Source: Lutjanus erythropterus (taxonomy: Eukaryota > Chordata > Actinopteri > Lutjaniformes > Lutjanidae). Taken from it: a stretch of DNA of 64,000 nt. A program made the position numbers and the translations under genes. The stretch lies in assembly GCA_020091685.1 (NCBI GenBank), contig CM034597.1, positions 6,954,532 to 7,018,531 on the forward strand, in the 5' to 3' direction. Each line of letters begins with the position of its first letter. The stretch's first letter is position 1. Shown here piece by piece: positions 38,982 to 50,539 of the stretch. The notes below the pieces were generated by a model. That model worked only from the letters and a program-made list of their open reading frames with translations, was not told the DNA's origin and ran no database searches.

Positions 38982-40229
38982 GTACATAGATTGCAAGGTA
39001 ACATATGTAACCATGAGTCTCATTGTGAAGAGTGAAGTGAGGACGCTCTCTGCCCTGATACATATTTCATATAGAGGCCATAAATTAAATAGATGAATAG
39101 ATGCATACTGGAGTCAGCACACCAGTCAAAACTGACCGGTTGGCATTCCTTATCTGGGACCACCTGAGAAATCTTAAAGAATAGCTACCACTTAACCTGA
39201 CACGCCAAATTGTTTGTTACATAGAACCACGTGGGAAGTCGTCCTTAGAAACTGTTTGGAAAAGGGCAAAACAGTGATGGACTTCCTGGTCAGTCCTAAG
39301 AAGCACTCCAGTTCCCATCTCAGATAAGGTGCTGCAGAAATGAGATTGTCTGTCCCCCGTTCCTATATGAAACTGTGACAGACAGATTTCCAACTCAATG
39401 TGAGACCTGAGCTACTCTGTCAATAAACCTTCTTTAAAATGGTGGTTTCCCTGGAACTTCTCCTGGAACAGCCATGTTTCCACTGCATGGTATGGCTCAG
39501 TTTGACTCAACTCTTTTTTTGGTTTTCAATTGCCAAAAGTTGTGGCTAGTACCTGATACTTTTTTTTTCGGTCGAGCTGAGCCAGTTAACAGCTGGTGGA
39601 GTGAAGACACTGCAGACCACTGATTGGTCAGAGAAATCGTCACTACAGTCATCACTTGTGCAACATGGACATCCTGCATACCAAATTTTCAAAACAATTG
39701 AAACTTTAATACTACGCCGCGGTCAACTGACGAAGTGCCGACATTCCTCTGTTTGGTTGCTGATGAAAGGATCTCAACGAAGACGATGCCACAGCAGTTT
39801 CACCCAGCGTCAATATTTCCAAAAGACTGTCAAGTCGAGTTGAGTCGAGCAGAGCAGTACCATGCAGTGAAAACACAGCATTAGAGAAGCCTAACCCCAC
39901 TGCATTCGTCCCGTCACCCCTCATCTGTCTCTTCCGAGAGGGACGCACTTATTCCTCCCATATTAACCTCAAATATGGGTCACATGGGATCATATTTATC
40001 ACAAGGGCAAGGACTCCTTCAGAGTGTAGTCAGTCTGTCCAGGAGTGACCACTGAGGTATAAGGTCCATAGGTGCTTTGGAGACCATTTAATTGGACACC
40101 TGACTAACCTGACCAGTCCATATTCATATGGAATATGTAACGCGGGTGCTGGAGACATCTTATTTCAATCAAAAAAAAGTGGTTGCACATTAACTCTAGA
40201 AACAGTGTTTTTTCCTCATCTTTCTGCAG
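38982..40229 (+). other. znf644: znf644 intron 6
   Basis: GTACAT...CTGCAG. Carries a repeat related to 21085-21310 (near 39225-39275), a TIR element at 39475-39875 and otherwise unremarkable DNA. Confidence 0.85.
39475..39875. mobile_element. TIR element (TGTTTCCACTGCATGGTA ends)
   Basis: TGTTTCCACTGCATGGTA at 39475-39492 and TACCATGCAGTGAAAACA at 39858-39875 are inverted repeats with one mismatch. Pairing continues inward (TTGACTCAACTC with GAGTTGAGTCGA). About 400 bp, non-coding, inside intron 6. Confidence 0.82.
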
Positions 40230-40407
40230 GTTCTGTGACCTAGTCTTCCAGGGTCCCCTGTCTATCCAGGAGGATTGGATCAAGCATTTACAGAGACACC
40301 TTCTGCACATCAGTGTGCCCCACTCAGGGACAGGGATGGTAGAGATTTTGGGTCTTCATCACAAAATAAAAATAAGCATGTCTGGTGAGCAGCCAGATCT
40401 TGAGTAG
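40230..40407 (+). CDS. znf644: ZNF644 orthologue, terminal coding exon (residues 1136-1194 and stop)
   Basis: Acceptor TCTTTCTGCAG. Encodes the second cysteine and both histidines of the last finger (C1135/C1138/H1155/H1159) in [20 protein letters not shown]. This is nearly identical to the human C-terminal finger [20 protein letters not shown]. The x16 spacing is wide and typical of the ZNF644/WIZ C-terminus, the part reported to contact GLP/G9a. A short tail with [10 protein letters not shown] follows, and the stop is TAG 40405-40407. Confidence 0.95.
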
Positions 40408-42263
40408 AGTTTTATTATAGTCATTTAGACCTTCCAGTTGCCTGAATTTGCACACAGTTTCTATATATAATCAATACATAGTTTTAGATTAGTCCTGTTA
40501 CTGTGTATAGAAATATATGATAGTTATTCCAAACCACTAGTATATTAATAATACCGTATATATTATCAAAAACTTTATTATATGGTGTTTTAATGCTAAG
40601 CTTTGCCTTATCAACTTAGCCAATGCAACTTAGAGGATTTCCTTCTTCAATATAAGCTGGCCCGGCAGTGCAGAACTGCCATAGTTAGAAAAACGTGCTT
40701 CTCTGTTAGTCATGATTTAAAAAGTGCCTTGTTATTATGACACAACGTTTTCTTATAATGAGAAATGTTTTCATTATAAAATGAAGACAGTATCCAAATA
40801 TTTCAATTCCTTGCAACTTTTTATGTCATAAACAGAAAACTTTCTCTTTATGAAAAGAAACATTTCTCAATATCTTTTTTCTTTTTATACTTTTTGTCAA
40901 AACAAGACGGAAGTTCAAGAGCAGTGTCACTCCTATGTTAGCAGAACACATGAGCCCGAGCATTTCAGTTAAGCTCATGTCTCACTTTCTTGTCGAGCCA
41001 ACATAAAATAAGATCTTGTTAAGCAGTGTACGCAGGGCTGTCATTAGTGTGTGGATGCTTTGAAGGATTTCACCTCTCTGTGCCTGTATCAGAGAGCATC
41101 TCTCTTAATCAAAGTCACATTCAAGATGTTGCCTTATGTTGGGACAGCTCGTCCTGTCGTTATTCTTCTGTTTATCCTTCAGCCATCAGTGTAATTTCTG
41201 AAATCCGGCTCTCATCATAGCCACGATAGCATCTTTTTATAATGAGAAAACTCCAGTTATAACAACATATTGTTGGAATTATTTTTCTCATTGTGGCAGC
41301 TTTGTGCTTCAGAATAGTTGTAACCAAAATAGGTTGTGTTGTTGTTGAGGTGCTGCCATTTTACACTGCATGCAGCACGTATGCAGCACAACTGCTGTAC
41401 GTCTGCTGCTAATTAGAATGGTTGTGTGTATTTACACCAGGTATGAATGTAGCACGCTGCAGCTGCAGCAGGATGCAGTGAATATAGAAAAGAAATCTAT
41501 TTTTGCTGCGTGCTGCAAGCCTGCAAAATAGTGTTTAAACACATATAAGACTGCTTTAAAATGATGTTCTACACATTATCTGATGTTTATTAATTATATG
41601 TGTGTTTCATGTATTTTTACCGGCTGAAAATTAACATGATTTACTTTTCCTGTCTTATTACTGGTACTGGTTGAATTTGAAAATATAAAACTGTTGTATA
41701 CTTGATCGAATTAGATTTGGGATATCATTCACCGTTTTTGGCCAAGACTTTGGGACTCCCTCTTCAGGTTGTGAGGTTTGCTTCAGCAAAGTGTGGCTTA
41801 CTCACAACACATCCTGTTAGTTGTCATCCCAAAGTTGAGTTAATGTAGTTCAGAAATTGATGAGGAAAGACGAGCCAAGGCAGAGAAACATGAAGAGGTC
41901 TATGACCGGCAGAACCAGCTTTACTTCTCTTCCAGTTGTTGTACGGTAGTTTGTGGGCACATAAACAGAGTTGGTTCTGTGGGTCCTAAAGGAGTAAAAG
42001 GAGTAAAATGACATGCAGCTTGACCTGCTCCAACGTGCTGCATGCAGTGTGCAAGAATAGCTGAAAGAATGTGAGGTAATTAGTGACACCATGCTTAAAG
42101 ATCACTGGTGCTGAACACTTGCATGTCCATAATCAGCTCATGAAATAGTAACATGTAATCTGTAGGTTCTGCTACATGGACACAGATTTTGTGATTTTTT
42201 TTTCATAAATATATGTATAATCAAATATATTAAATAAATTAAGAGTGAGAAATTCCTCATAGA

Positions 42264-42500
42264 GAGGAAGTCAGGGTGGATGGGTGGGTCAGGACTTTTA
42301 CCCAGGACACCAGGGTTCACTTCTCGTGTGAAGCTAATCGTCATTGTTGATTATCTTAAAGAAGAATTTTATTTTAACCTAAACCACAATCTTTTCCTGA
42401 ATCTAACCAATTAGGTTTGGTGCCTAAACCCACCCAAGACTTTTATTTTGAAAGTTAAACTGGACATAGCATATTTATTATTGCTAAATTGACCATTATT
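42264..42500. repeat. Dispersed repeat, CTTTTACCCAGGAGAC family
   Basis: GGACTTTTACCCAGGACACC, AACCTAAACCACAATCTTTT and GGTGCCTAAACCCACCCAAG follow in the same order as in the copies at 23795 and 61400. Confidence 0.65.
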
Positions 42501-43113
42501 GCTAAATTGGTATAATGAATGATGTAATGGATATATTATTAGTTTTAAAGTCTTGTGGAGTGTCTGTTCTCCAAACTTGTTTACAGCTTGTAAACTTGGT
42601 GCTTGTTTTGCAGGGCAGCAGAGACCGGTCCACACAGACAGGAAAACGAGCTATGCAATGTGCAAAGATGACATATCATTTTGAAGTGATGTTTGAATTG
42701 ATCTGAATGTTTTCCAGGATCTTTCACTGGAATATAGCACTTTGTCTTTTTCCCTGTGCATTTCCATTTTTTTCCCCCCATTTTCGGTTTGTATTTTCGT
42801 TCTGTGTGTACATCACATCAGATGTTCTTAAAGATGGCTACAGCTTGTTCTCCTTTGACTCCCATTTTAGCCCCTACAGTCTGTGTTCTAGTCTGGTTTA
42901 AACCCATTGCCAAAAAACTCACACTTCACAGTTTTGATACTTTCTTTTTGTTTAAAGGTCTATATTATTATATTATTATGTACTGCAGAGTCTGTACTGA
43001 GTGAATATGAATGTATATATTGCTTTCAGTAAGGCTGGCCCATGATAGTTTTTCACATTGTATTGACTGTAATGTAAGAAAAAAAGAATTGAACTGTAGA
43101 TTTACATCAGTCA

Positions 43114-43119
43114 AATAAA
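43114..43119 (+). terminator. znf644: Candidate poly(A) signal of znf644
   Basis: AATAAA in TCAGTCAAATAAATATTTAG, on the same strand and about 2.7 kb beyond the stop. Chosen for its context (Pumilio site 100 bp upstream) over the signal at 42233; not certain. Confidence 0.35.
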
Positions 43120-43139
43120 TATTTAGCATTAATGACCAA

Positions 43140-43817
43140 ATGCCATTTTAGCTATTTTATATATTATCTTTTTCTTGTAATAAATAAGCTTGTTACTCTG
43201 AATATTTAAAAATTGTAGACCTGCAATGCTTCATAACCTACAGTACAAGATGTTAAATTATTAAAAATTTCTATAAAATAAATGTCTATTCTCTACTCAG
43301 GCTTGATAGTTTTTAGACTTTAGACTTAGTATTAGATTCTAATACAACTTTTTGTAGTAAATGTTTGTTTAGAAATCAGTGACATTAACAATAAACTTGC
43401 ATGATACAGTGTCATCACTGAATTATTCCTAATCAGCCAAATATTCTAAAGCATTATTTGTGATGTCAGTTGTGACAGGTTTGTCCACAGCTTCCTCATA
43501 GAATCTGAACAGCATTTCATGATCTCAGTATATTATATGCTTAGTTTGGCTGTATCTGTATTAAAATAATTCATATTTCCATGTCAATGGATTGTGATTT
43601 TTTTTTATCTTCAGTCACTCATGAATTTAACAATATTGATTCAACCTGAGTTGAAATACAGTAATGATTTAACCTAAAATCCGACACACAGGAAGTGATA
43701 TATTTTATGATTTTGGCAGCAGAAACAGCACTTTTTGTGTTTGTGTTGGATCCCTTAAACATCATCATCAGCTCTAAGAAAAGAAGAAATGTGAATACTG
43801 GTGGCACTATTGTAGCA
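43140..43817. other. Intergenic DNA, nothing recognised
   Basis: AT-rich, with further AATAAA hexamers near 43177 and 43276 that could be alternative znf644 ends. No gene or repeat boundary seen. Confidence 0.4.
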
Positions 43818-44129
43818 GGGGTGCACAAGATTTTTGCAGATATCCAATATGCTGATGTATTTTGTTTCCATGTATTCTGCGGACAGGTTGGGTTTTTGGA
43901 CAGGTTTTTTGCTGATGCCTTTTAGTGTTAAAGGAATGTGATTTAGCTCTTCCTTGTATGCTATGGATGCTGAGCAACACTTGACTTCACATCATGTGTG
44001 AATACTCAAAGCATCATCTTATCAACCTGTCTCATCAGGAGAAATGTTCATTTTGGGCTGATGTAATGTTTAATTTTAAAGCCTTTATTGGCAGACACTG
44101 ATGACGTGCTGATATTATTGTGCATCCCT
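43818..44129. mobile_element. Short TIR element (GGTGCACAA termini)
   Basis: GGGGTGCACAAGATTTTTGC at the left and ATTATTGTGCATCCCT at the right are inverted relatives. Inner sequences GATATCCAATATGCTGATG and GACGTGCTGATATTA also pair. About 310 bp, non-coding. Confidence 0.65.
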
Positions 44130-44415
44130 AATTTTTAGTTATGTTTACAGTACATTACAGTAATGATACAATAAATATCTCTGCATCATGAATGGAAAAG
44201 ATGAAGTCCTGCTGGGTTTTATGGAAGACAGTTTAAATTGGTATTTTGTCCATGTAATCTGTTGTAATCTGTGATGACGGCCCAGATTGACAGCAACAAT
44301 ACTGGAATATTTGGGGTGAAAACTGAGTTTAATAAATTGCAGTGTTCACAGAGCACAGAAAACTTTTAGCAGCATTTGGAGTTGAACAAACTAGACTGGT
44401 CATAAGCATCATTTT

Positions 44416-45113
44416 GACATTTGACTTCCAAACTCTTTTATCTCTGACAATAAATACCAGACTAAGAGATTAATGTATTTAATCTGTTGGTTTATCTTTT
44501 TTTTAATGAAAGAACAACAAAATGTAAATTTTGCAAAATGTATTTATATATTTATTAATGTGCATGACATCGCGTGTAGTAAACTGTAATGATTAGCCTG
44601 TGGGAAAAGGCTGGAAATGAGTATAAAAATAAAACCAAAAAAGTTGTAAACATTACTACTGTATTTGTAGTAAGTAAGGGTACTTTGTTTTAGAATCTTA
44701 GAGCTTTTAATGCAAAACATCAGTGAGTAGTTGGTGCTGAAACAAAAAGTGTTTCAACTGTCCCTGGTCTCCCCTACTTTATTTTTGGTTGAGTCTAATT
44801 ATTTATTTAATTATTTATTACATTTTAATGTCAGGAAATTGGAAATCAAGACCATGTGTTAAGTTTTATGGCCACAGTGATAGTTGCTAAGCAACCACAA
44901 TGCATCTAAAACTGTGTAAAAAGTAGTACTATAACAGCATGACCGCCTATGGTTGAATAAGTAAAAATGATGACATGTATGTATGTATATATATATACTT
45001 ATATAAATATTTTAAATGAAAATACAGACACTTTTAGGAAAAGTCAGGTACCAGCAGCATTGTTTTTTATGAATACAGTTCAAATGAGTGCCTTGGCTGT
45101 TCTAGTGTTGAAG
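44416..45113. repeat. Dispersed repeat, paralogous to 35345-36125
   Basis: Same ordered landmarks as the intron-4 copy, plus an extra segment ending CAACTGTCCCTGGTCTCCCC. Divergence is moderate. Non-coding. Confidence 0.75.
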
Positions 45114-45114
45114 C

Positions 45115-45940
45115 TGTGTTCTGTGATTATGGACCAATCCCTGGCCACAACAGACAGGCCCCTGTTATTTCTCACCATCCTTTTAGGCAAAACATGCACA
45201 TTTCAGTGATTTTGCACCATTATTCCCAACAGAAAGTAATTTTAGGGCTATGTGCTATTTTAAACTCCAGTTTTTAGCGTTGCAGGCTGAGTATTTGATG
45301 TATCCGGTGCTTGATAGCCACTTCTGGGTTTTCTACTTACCAGTGGCAAAGGGGGCTAACCCTGCAGTTTATCTTGGGCAGTATTTAAAGCAGCGATCAA
45401 AGCTGTACAAACCAATTGTCATCATGCTTCTCCGGAGGGAATTTTGAAGTACATTAATGCTCCTTCTTTGGGAAATAATTGTGCCACTCTGTGACTTCAT
45501 TAGGTCTCCTGGCTGTTTCAAAAGATGTTCTCTCTGGAGGTTGAAAGCCACATCGCTGGCAGACAGCATCCCAAGGGGCCGAATGAATAAAAAAGGAGAG
45601 ATTATAATGAGATTGAGTTAGCCATGACCAGAATTGGGCTTTTCATTATTCCACTGGCTGAAGAGAGAGAGAGAGGGAGAGAGAGAGAGGGACAAGGCTG
45701 ACAGAAAGAAATGTGTTGTTGTAGGACCCTCACTCACCATCTGCCATGGGGGTCCAATGGTAGGCAGCCAATGCATGCTTATCATTGCCATGGGTATCAA
45801 AGGGGCCTCCTCTCTGGAGATTGCTCCATTAAAACTGCAAACGCCAATCCATGTACGCACAAAACAGAGAAACCCTGTGTTTTATTCAGAGGTAACACTT
45901 GCCATTGATTTAGCAAATTAAATGGGAGGAAAGATCAGAA
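45115..45940. promoter_or_regulatory. Repeat-poor island downstream of znf644, candidate CNE
   Basis: About 800 bp of unique, balanced DNA between repeats, interrupted only by a short GA-rich run at 45664-45692. It includes ACAAACCAATTGTCATCATG, GAAGTACATTAATGCTCC and GGAGAGATTATAATGAG, rich in TAAT/ATTA cores. Short open frames on both strands have no domains. Best read as a candidate enhancer; BARHL2-type CAATTG and TAATG motifs are compatible but not specific. Confidence 0.35.
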
Positions 45941-45958
45941 AACCTTGAATTAGCCTGT

Positions 45959-46014
45959 TTTTTGTTTGTTTGTTTGTTTGATTTTTTGTTTTTTTGTTTG
46001 TTTGTTTGTTTTTA
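45959..46014. repeat. (TTTG)n microsatellite
   Basis: Imperfect TTTG tetranucleotides with T-run interruptions. Confidence 0.9.
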
Positions 46015-46274
46015 GTGTGTTTGGTTATCAGCCAGTGAAGTATAATTTAGATTCTTAGAACAGGTTGCACCAACTAATTTAATTTAATTTAACTTAATTT
46101 AATTTAAGATTGGTTCTAAGCAGAGTTTAGAAAAACTACGTTCAAAATGAGTAAATCCAGATTCAAAATTAAGCTTAGCTCTGTTGTACAATTACACATT
46201 AATCTCAGTTTAGTAAATCTGAGTTTAAAAGACAAGGAAAAGACTTCCTGCTTCTCTGTATTCCTGAACAAAAT

Positions 46275-46655
46275 GATACATTATTAGCTGCTAACAAGCT
46301 AAAAAGTTAACAAAACATTGTTTGCTAGCTAGCTGAAGAGTTCAGATGAATCGTTTGCTAGCTAGCTAAAAAGTTAACAAAATGTTGCATTGTTTGCTAG
46401 CTAGCTAAAAGGTTAACAGAGTGGTACATTGTTTGTTAGCTAGCTAAAAAGTTAAGATGTTACATTGTTTGCTAGCTAGATTAAATGTTAACAAAACAAA
46501 ACATTTCTTGCTAGCTGACTACAAAGTTAACAAAGAGCTGCATTGTTTTATAGCTGGTTAAAAAAAGTTAGCAAAATACAACTCTGTTTGCTAGCTGGGT
46601 TAGCTAGTTTACAAAACATTGCATTGTTTGCTAACTAGCTAAAATGTAAGTTAGC
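46275..46655. repeat. Minisatellite, unit about 35-50 bp (TTTGCTAGCTAGCTAAAAAG)
   Basis: About nine degenerate units, each built from ACATTGTTTGCTAGCTAGCT followed by AAAAAGTTAACAAAA. The palindromic GCTAGCTAGC core recurs at about 46321, 46356, 46397, 46432 and 46470, then decays toward the right. Confidence 0.9.
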
Positions 46656-47049
46656 CTACTTGTGATGACTCAGCAGAAGCTCTAATTTCTCCTCCTTTGA
46701 GAAAGACTAGCTGGCTGAATTCATGGAGCAGTATGGCCAAAAAAAATGAAGATTAAAAAAACAACAACAGCACAATAAAGAAAAAAGAGACTGCCTGGCA
46801 ACAACTGGTAGACTCTTTTAATAGATCAGCTGGTGAAAAAAATAATGAACAGGTCTGTTGACTTTCTACAAGGATCTTGTCTCATTATCTTGCTCAGTGT
46901 ATCTCAAGTTAAAACTAGTTTAAAGTTTAGGCCAACATAATTTTAATTTAAACTAATTAATCTGGTTTAAAATGAACTTATATTGATGCAACACAGCCTT
47001 AAGTTATTTGATTTGAATCAGTTGTTGCATTCTTTGAAAGCGTGCATTA
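46656..47049. other. Intergenic DNA, nothing recognised
   Basis: AT-rich non-coding DNA between the minisatellite and the next repeat-poor island. Confidence 0.4.
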
Positions 47050-47660
47050 ACTAACAGGACTTTTTGTCAGCTGGCCTTGTGTTTTTTTTCCCATTCAGTG
47101 TCTGTGGCAGCAGTGATCCAGAGATCAGGACCATTGATCATGACCTGTCCTTTGGCCAGTTATTCAGAAGTGCCACAGACTGGCTGTGTGAAAAAAGAGA
47201 GGAGAAAAAAAAGCAGAAAAATCAATAGGTTTCCATTATCTGGTCGGGCAGTGTCACTGGCCTGTCAATGATCCTGTTACAGCGGTGGTACAAGGGTGAC
47301 ACGGGCCCACACTCGATCGCTGCTGACAACAGGAAAACATGCTGACAGGCACCGGGAACAAGTTGGAACACAGATTTGCACTTCAAGCAGCCGTCCGAGG
47401 AGGTATCGTGCAAGGCCACCGCGCGGCGAGGGGCGAGCTCAGTTGGGGCGGGGTGGAGGGGTTGAGAGAGAGGTGGTGGTGGATGGGGTGGGGGGGGGTT
47501 CCCAGCCAACCAGCCAGCCTCCTTCTACTGTCTGACTGTCTAGCTCTCTACCACAAACGCTTTTATCCTCCCATAAATTATTCACCTCTGGATACACCAA
47601 AGGAAACTCAGTTGCACTGATTGTGGCTGAGGGGAAATTCATAAAAACCTAAGGCCCAGT
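47050..47660. promoter_or_regulatory. Repeat-poor, locally CpG-rich island, candidate CNE
   Basis: Unique sequence with a CpG-rich centre (47280-47450, for example CACCGCGCGGCGAGGGGCGA) and a G-rich tail. Overlapping open frames on both strands are compositional. CCATAAATTATTCACC near 47570 is a Hox/homeodomain-like phrase. Could be an enhancer or a weak promoter; no splice donor stands out. Confidence 0.3.
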
Positions 47661-48654
47661 CTGCATGCTGCTCGGCCACTCCTGCAAACTTATGCAAACC
47701 CTACCTATGAAAACCCTATGCTGTATACTGAAGCATGTGTACTGGATTATACATAAAACGCAACAGTGATTTCAAATTATCATGCAGGAAAATGTTCATA
47801 TATCTCAGTTTAATGGGAAACGATCATTTCCATAGTTAATAACTGACTGATTAGCTTCCTGACACATTAGCTCTCATCCTACAAAGAAAACAGGCGTCCG
47901 CCCTCATCAGTCAGTCCAGATGGCCAGTCAGAAATTAAGGAAGACATCAACTGTCTCTTGAAAGAACATGAATCAATATATTTTGACAAGGATCAAATGT
48001 GCTTCAGATGAACCTTTTGGCCCTTCCAAAACAGTCTTTCTCCTCTTGTCAGACCTCTTTATTTTTGTTTGTCCACGTGTAATGATCAGATATCCCATGA
48101 CTCAGGATTTTTTAGATCACTTTTAGCAACGAAATGTAATAGTTATGACAGTCTGACCTTCTCACGTTTGACTGCAAAACCTTTTCAATGTATTAACCTG
48201 AATTCCCCATTCATTATGGACTGAATTTCCTATGAAAAAAATGTACACATGGATGTGTAATTGGAAAAGAATATAGGCTAGTATTTTCTCAAGTATATTA
48301 ACAAGGAGCATGATGTCCTAGGGAGACACTGACCACCTCTGAAATCTTATTGGCCGTGCCAAGTGCCACCCCATTACCCTCAAGTGTGACTGGCTCTCTG
48401 CCCAGTAAGAGGCAGGACTTTAGTTTCAACCACTTGTCTGAAGAGTATTTCTGAATGTGTATCGTTTTCTTTTATATGTGACATACTTTAACATTATTGT
48501 TCATTTATTTTATGGCTCATTTTATAACACAGGGTCATATGTGGAGATGTTAGTTGTTGATCCCTTTATGCTACACATAAAAGCAAAAAACTATATACAG
48601 CAAATGGGTGAATTAATAATAGATCACAAATATAAAACTGTTCTTCATGGTGGA
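47661..48654. other. Intergenic DNA, partly unique
   Basis: 47780-48000 is fairly balanced and unique (TCATTTCCATAGTTAATAAC); the rest is AT-rich. No gene seen. Confidence 0.35.
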
Positions 48655-48840
48655 GTCACACAGCCTGAGGAGAGATGTACAAAGGTGGTCCAGTTTCTTT
48701 TTGGACCAAAAGAACAAAGTGTGGAAGCTTTGTGTTGTATCTGCATGGTGCCTGTGTTGTGACTGTCACCCCTGCATAAGTCAGTGCCCCACTTGGGCCA
48801 CCCCAGTCCAAAAAAAAAAAGTCTGGACACACCCCTGCAT
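48655..48840. repeat. Dispersed repeat, inverted relative of 5128-5180
   Basis: CCCCACTTGGGCCACCCCAG and GTCTGGACACACCCCTGC match, as reverse complement, the phrases GGGGTGGCCCAAGAGGGGCC and GTGTCCAGACAGGGG at 5128-5165. Confidence 0.6.
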
Positions 48841-48954
48841 GCATGTGGAAATATACATCTGTATACCTATTTTTAAATGTAAGAAGATCAAATAAAGATG
48901 CTGTCAGACAGTCTGTACTCTTCTCAGAGCTTTTTATTTTTGTTTGTCTGCATG

Positions 48955-49340
48955 TAATGATCAGATCTCCTATGACCAGGTTTTGGGAGTAACAGATTAC
49001 AAGGGCTATGTAATCTGGATACAAAAAAAGGTAACTGCGTTCCAATAACGTTACAGGTAAAAAAATGTAATCAGATTACAGATACATTTAGTAAAAATGG
49101 GGATTATTAGTAGGATTACCATTTAAAAATAAAGAACGATATACTACTCTGCACAGTGCACACACAGCTGTCAATTCAAAAACATTGTATTAGGATAAAG
49201 AATTTCACCATATTTTATATTGAGGTAATCCAAAAGTAATGGAAAGTAATCAAGTTACATTACTTTAATATTGTGATACCTGTATTAATAACTGACAGAT
49301 TTTTTTAACAGGTAATCAGAATGTATTTTTAAAGTTAGTC
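48955..49340. repeat. Dispersed fish repeat (GTAATCAGATTAC family)
   Basis: GGGAGTAACAGATTACAAGG, TAACTGCGTTCCAATAACGT and ATGTAATCAGATTACAGATA are landmarks of a common teleost element; the right part (AAAGTAATCAAGTTACATTA) is an inverted relative. Confidence 0.6.
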
Positions 49341-49749
49341 TCCTACCCTTGCCCTTAACTTATGATTTTTGAGATCATTTTTAGCAACTAAATTTAAAGT
49401 TAGAATCAGTAGATCACCAGAGAGATAGATGATATGTTGATGATATGATACTGTTTTTTCTTTTAGGAAAATATTGCAAATTGTGCCTTTAATAATTATG
49501 ACTGTTGACTCTTGTCTTTGTTTGACCTTCTCATGTTGCTTCTCATATGCATAAAAATAAACAGTTATATTCCCACATGCATGGCTGCAATTTACTCCTA
49601 ATGGTTTTCATTCATGCTTTTATTGTCTAAACCAGGCCGTGGGACATCACGTGACGTCACGCTCCTCGTTAAAATACTTTAGAATATCTCAACCTATCTG
49701 TTTTTTCAATTACACACACATATGTGTACATTTTTCCCTGCCATGCAGG

Positions 49750-50145
49750 CAGTTGAGTCTATAATGACTGGGGAATTCAGGTTAATATGTTGACAAGGTT
49801 TAACAACAGCGGGTCATGTTGCACAACACGCATGGCTGCCTCCGTTCACTGCAGCAACTGACAGGTCCTAATCATGCGCTGCCCTAAAGGCACTGGGGCA
49901 AATAGGGGTTTTAATCACTGAATTATAGACCAGCGCCAGGCTTCAAATTGAGACGTAATTAAAGTCAAAGTTGCAATAATTGTTTCAGCTAATTGGGCAG
50001 ACAAGTGCGTTATGGCGCGATCACATTGTGGGGCTGTAATGCCTTCAGTCAGACAGGAGTTCATGAAGAGGATGAAGATGGCATATTGTGTGTTTGTGAC
50101 AAGACACTGGTGTTGATGCTGCATGGAAATGTACTTTACAAATAA
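49750..50145. promoter_or_regulatory. Candidate CNE rich in homeodomain motifs
   Basis: A unique block with many TAAT cores in about 200 bp: GTCCTAATCATG, GTTTTAATCACTGAATTATA, GACGTAATTAAAGTC and CAGCTAATTGGGC (49986-49998). TAATTG is the preferred core of BarH-type homeodomains, which would suit an element of the neighbouring BARHL2 landscape. That is inference; the motif is also common by chance. Confidence 0.4.
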
Positions 50146-50539
50146 AGTGATCAGTGTAACTCATATCAGGTGGCAGACTGGATGGAAACATTTTTTTATT
50201 TTTGCTTTTTTGATGCCAAAGTGGAAAAAAAACATAGGTGCAATATTTCCAATGACTTTCCTTCACTTTGTCTATTTATCAAGTTTCCATAACATATCTG
50301 AACCAGACCAATATATTGGATCCTGAGAGGATTTTGTCTTACGGAAGTATTTTACTTTTATTTTTTGATTTGAAGATAAAAAAGTCAGAGCCAATCAATG
50401 ATCAGCTTGGATCACTGTAAATTACAATAAAAACAACTAACCCTATTTCTTTCCTGTGTTGTTCCAACTTCAAGGACCCCTGCTGGTCCCCAGACCCCAG
50501 TATAAACAGGCTACCATGCAACACAAGGGAATGACTGAA

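Larger units (their letters stand above)
4200..43140 (+). other. znf644: znf644 gene span (inferred seven exons)
   Basis: Inferred transcript: non-coding exon ending at 4380; non-coding micro-exon 11196-11231; coding exons 30258-32927 (ATG at 30272), 34744-35283, 38529-38642, 38885-38981 and 40230 onward (stop 40405-40407); 3' UTR to about 43140. All inferred introns are GT-AG. The coding phases (1, 1, 1, 2) match at every junction and give 3585 nt, i.e. 1194 codons plus stop. As I recall it, human ZNF644 is about 1327 residues. The two 5' exons and the 3' end are predictions without transcript support. Confidence 0.8.
40408..43140 (+). other. znf644: znf644 3' UTR (extent inferred)
   Basis: AT-rich DNA after the stop. 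Poly(A) signals AATAAA occur at 42233-42238 and 43114-43119, with more near 43177 and 43276. A Pumilio-type TGTATATA at 43012-43019 supports a 3' UTR in the distal part. A dispersed repeat (42264-42500) lies inside it. The true end may be earlier; 3'-end reads are needed. Confidence 0.4.

Noticed and set aside
38863..39096. Independent short gene at the 38.9-kb frame
   Set aside because: Only 38885-38981 is coding, as a znf644 exon; the remainder of the frame is intron after a good GTACAT donor.
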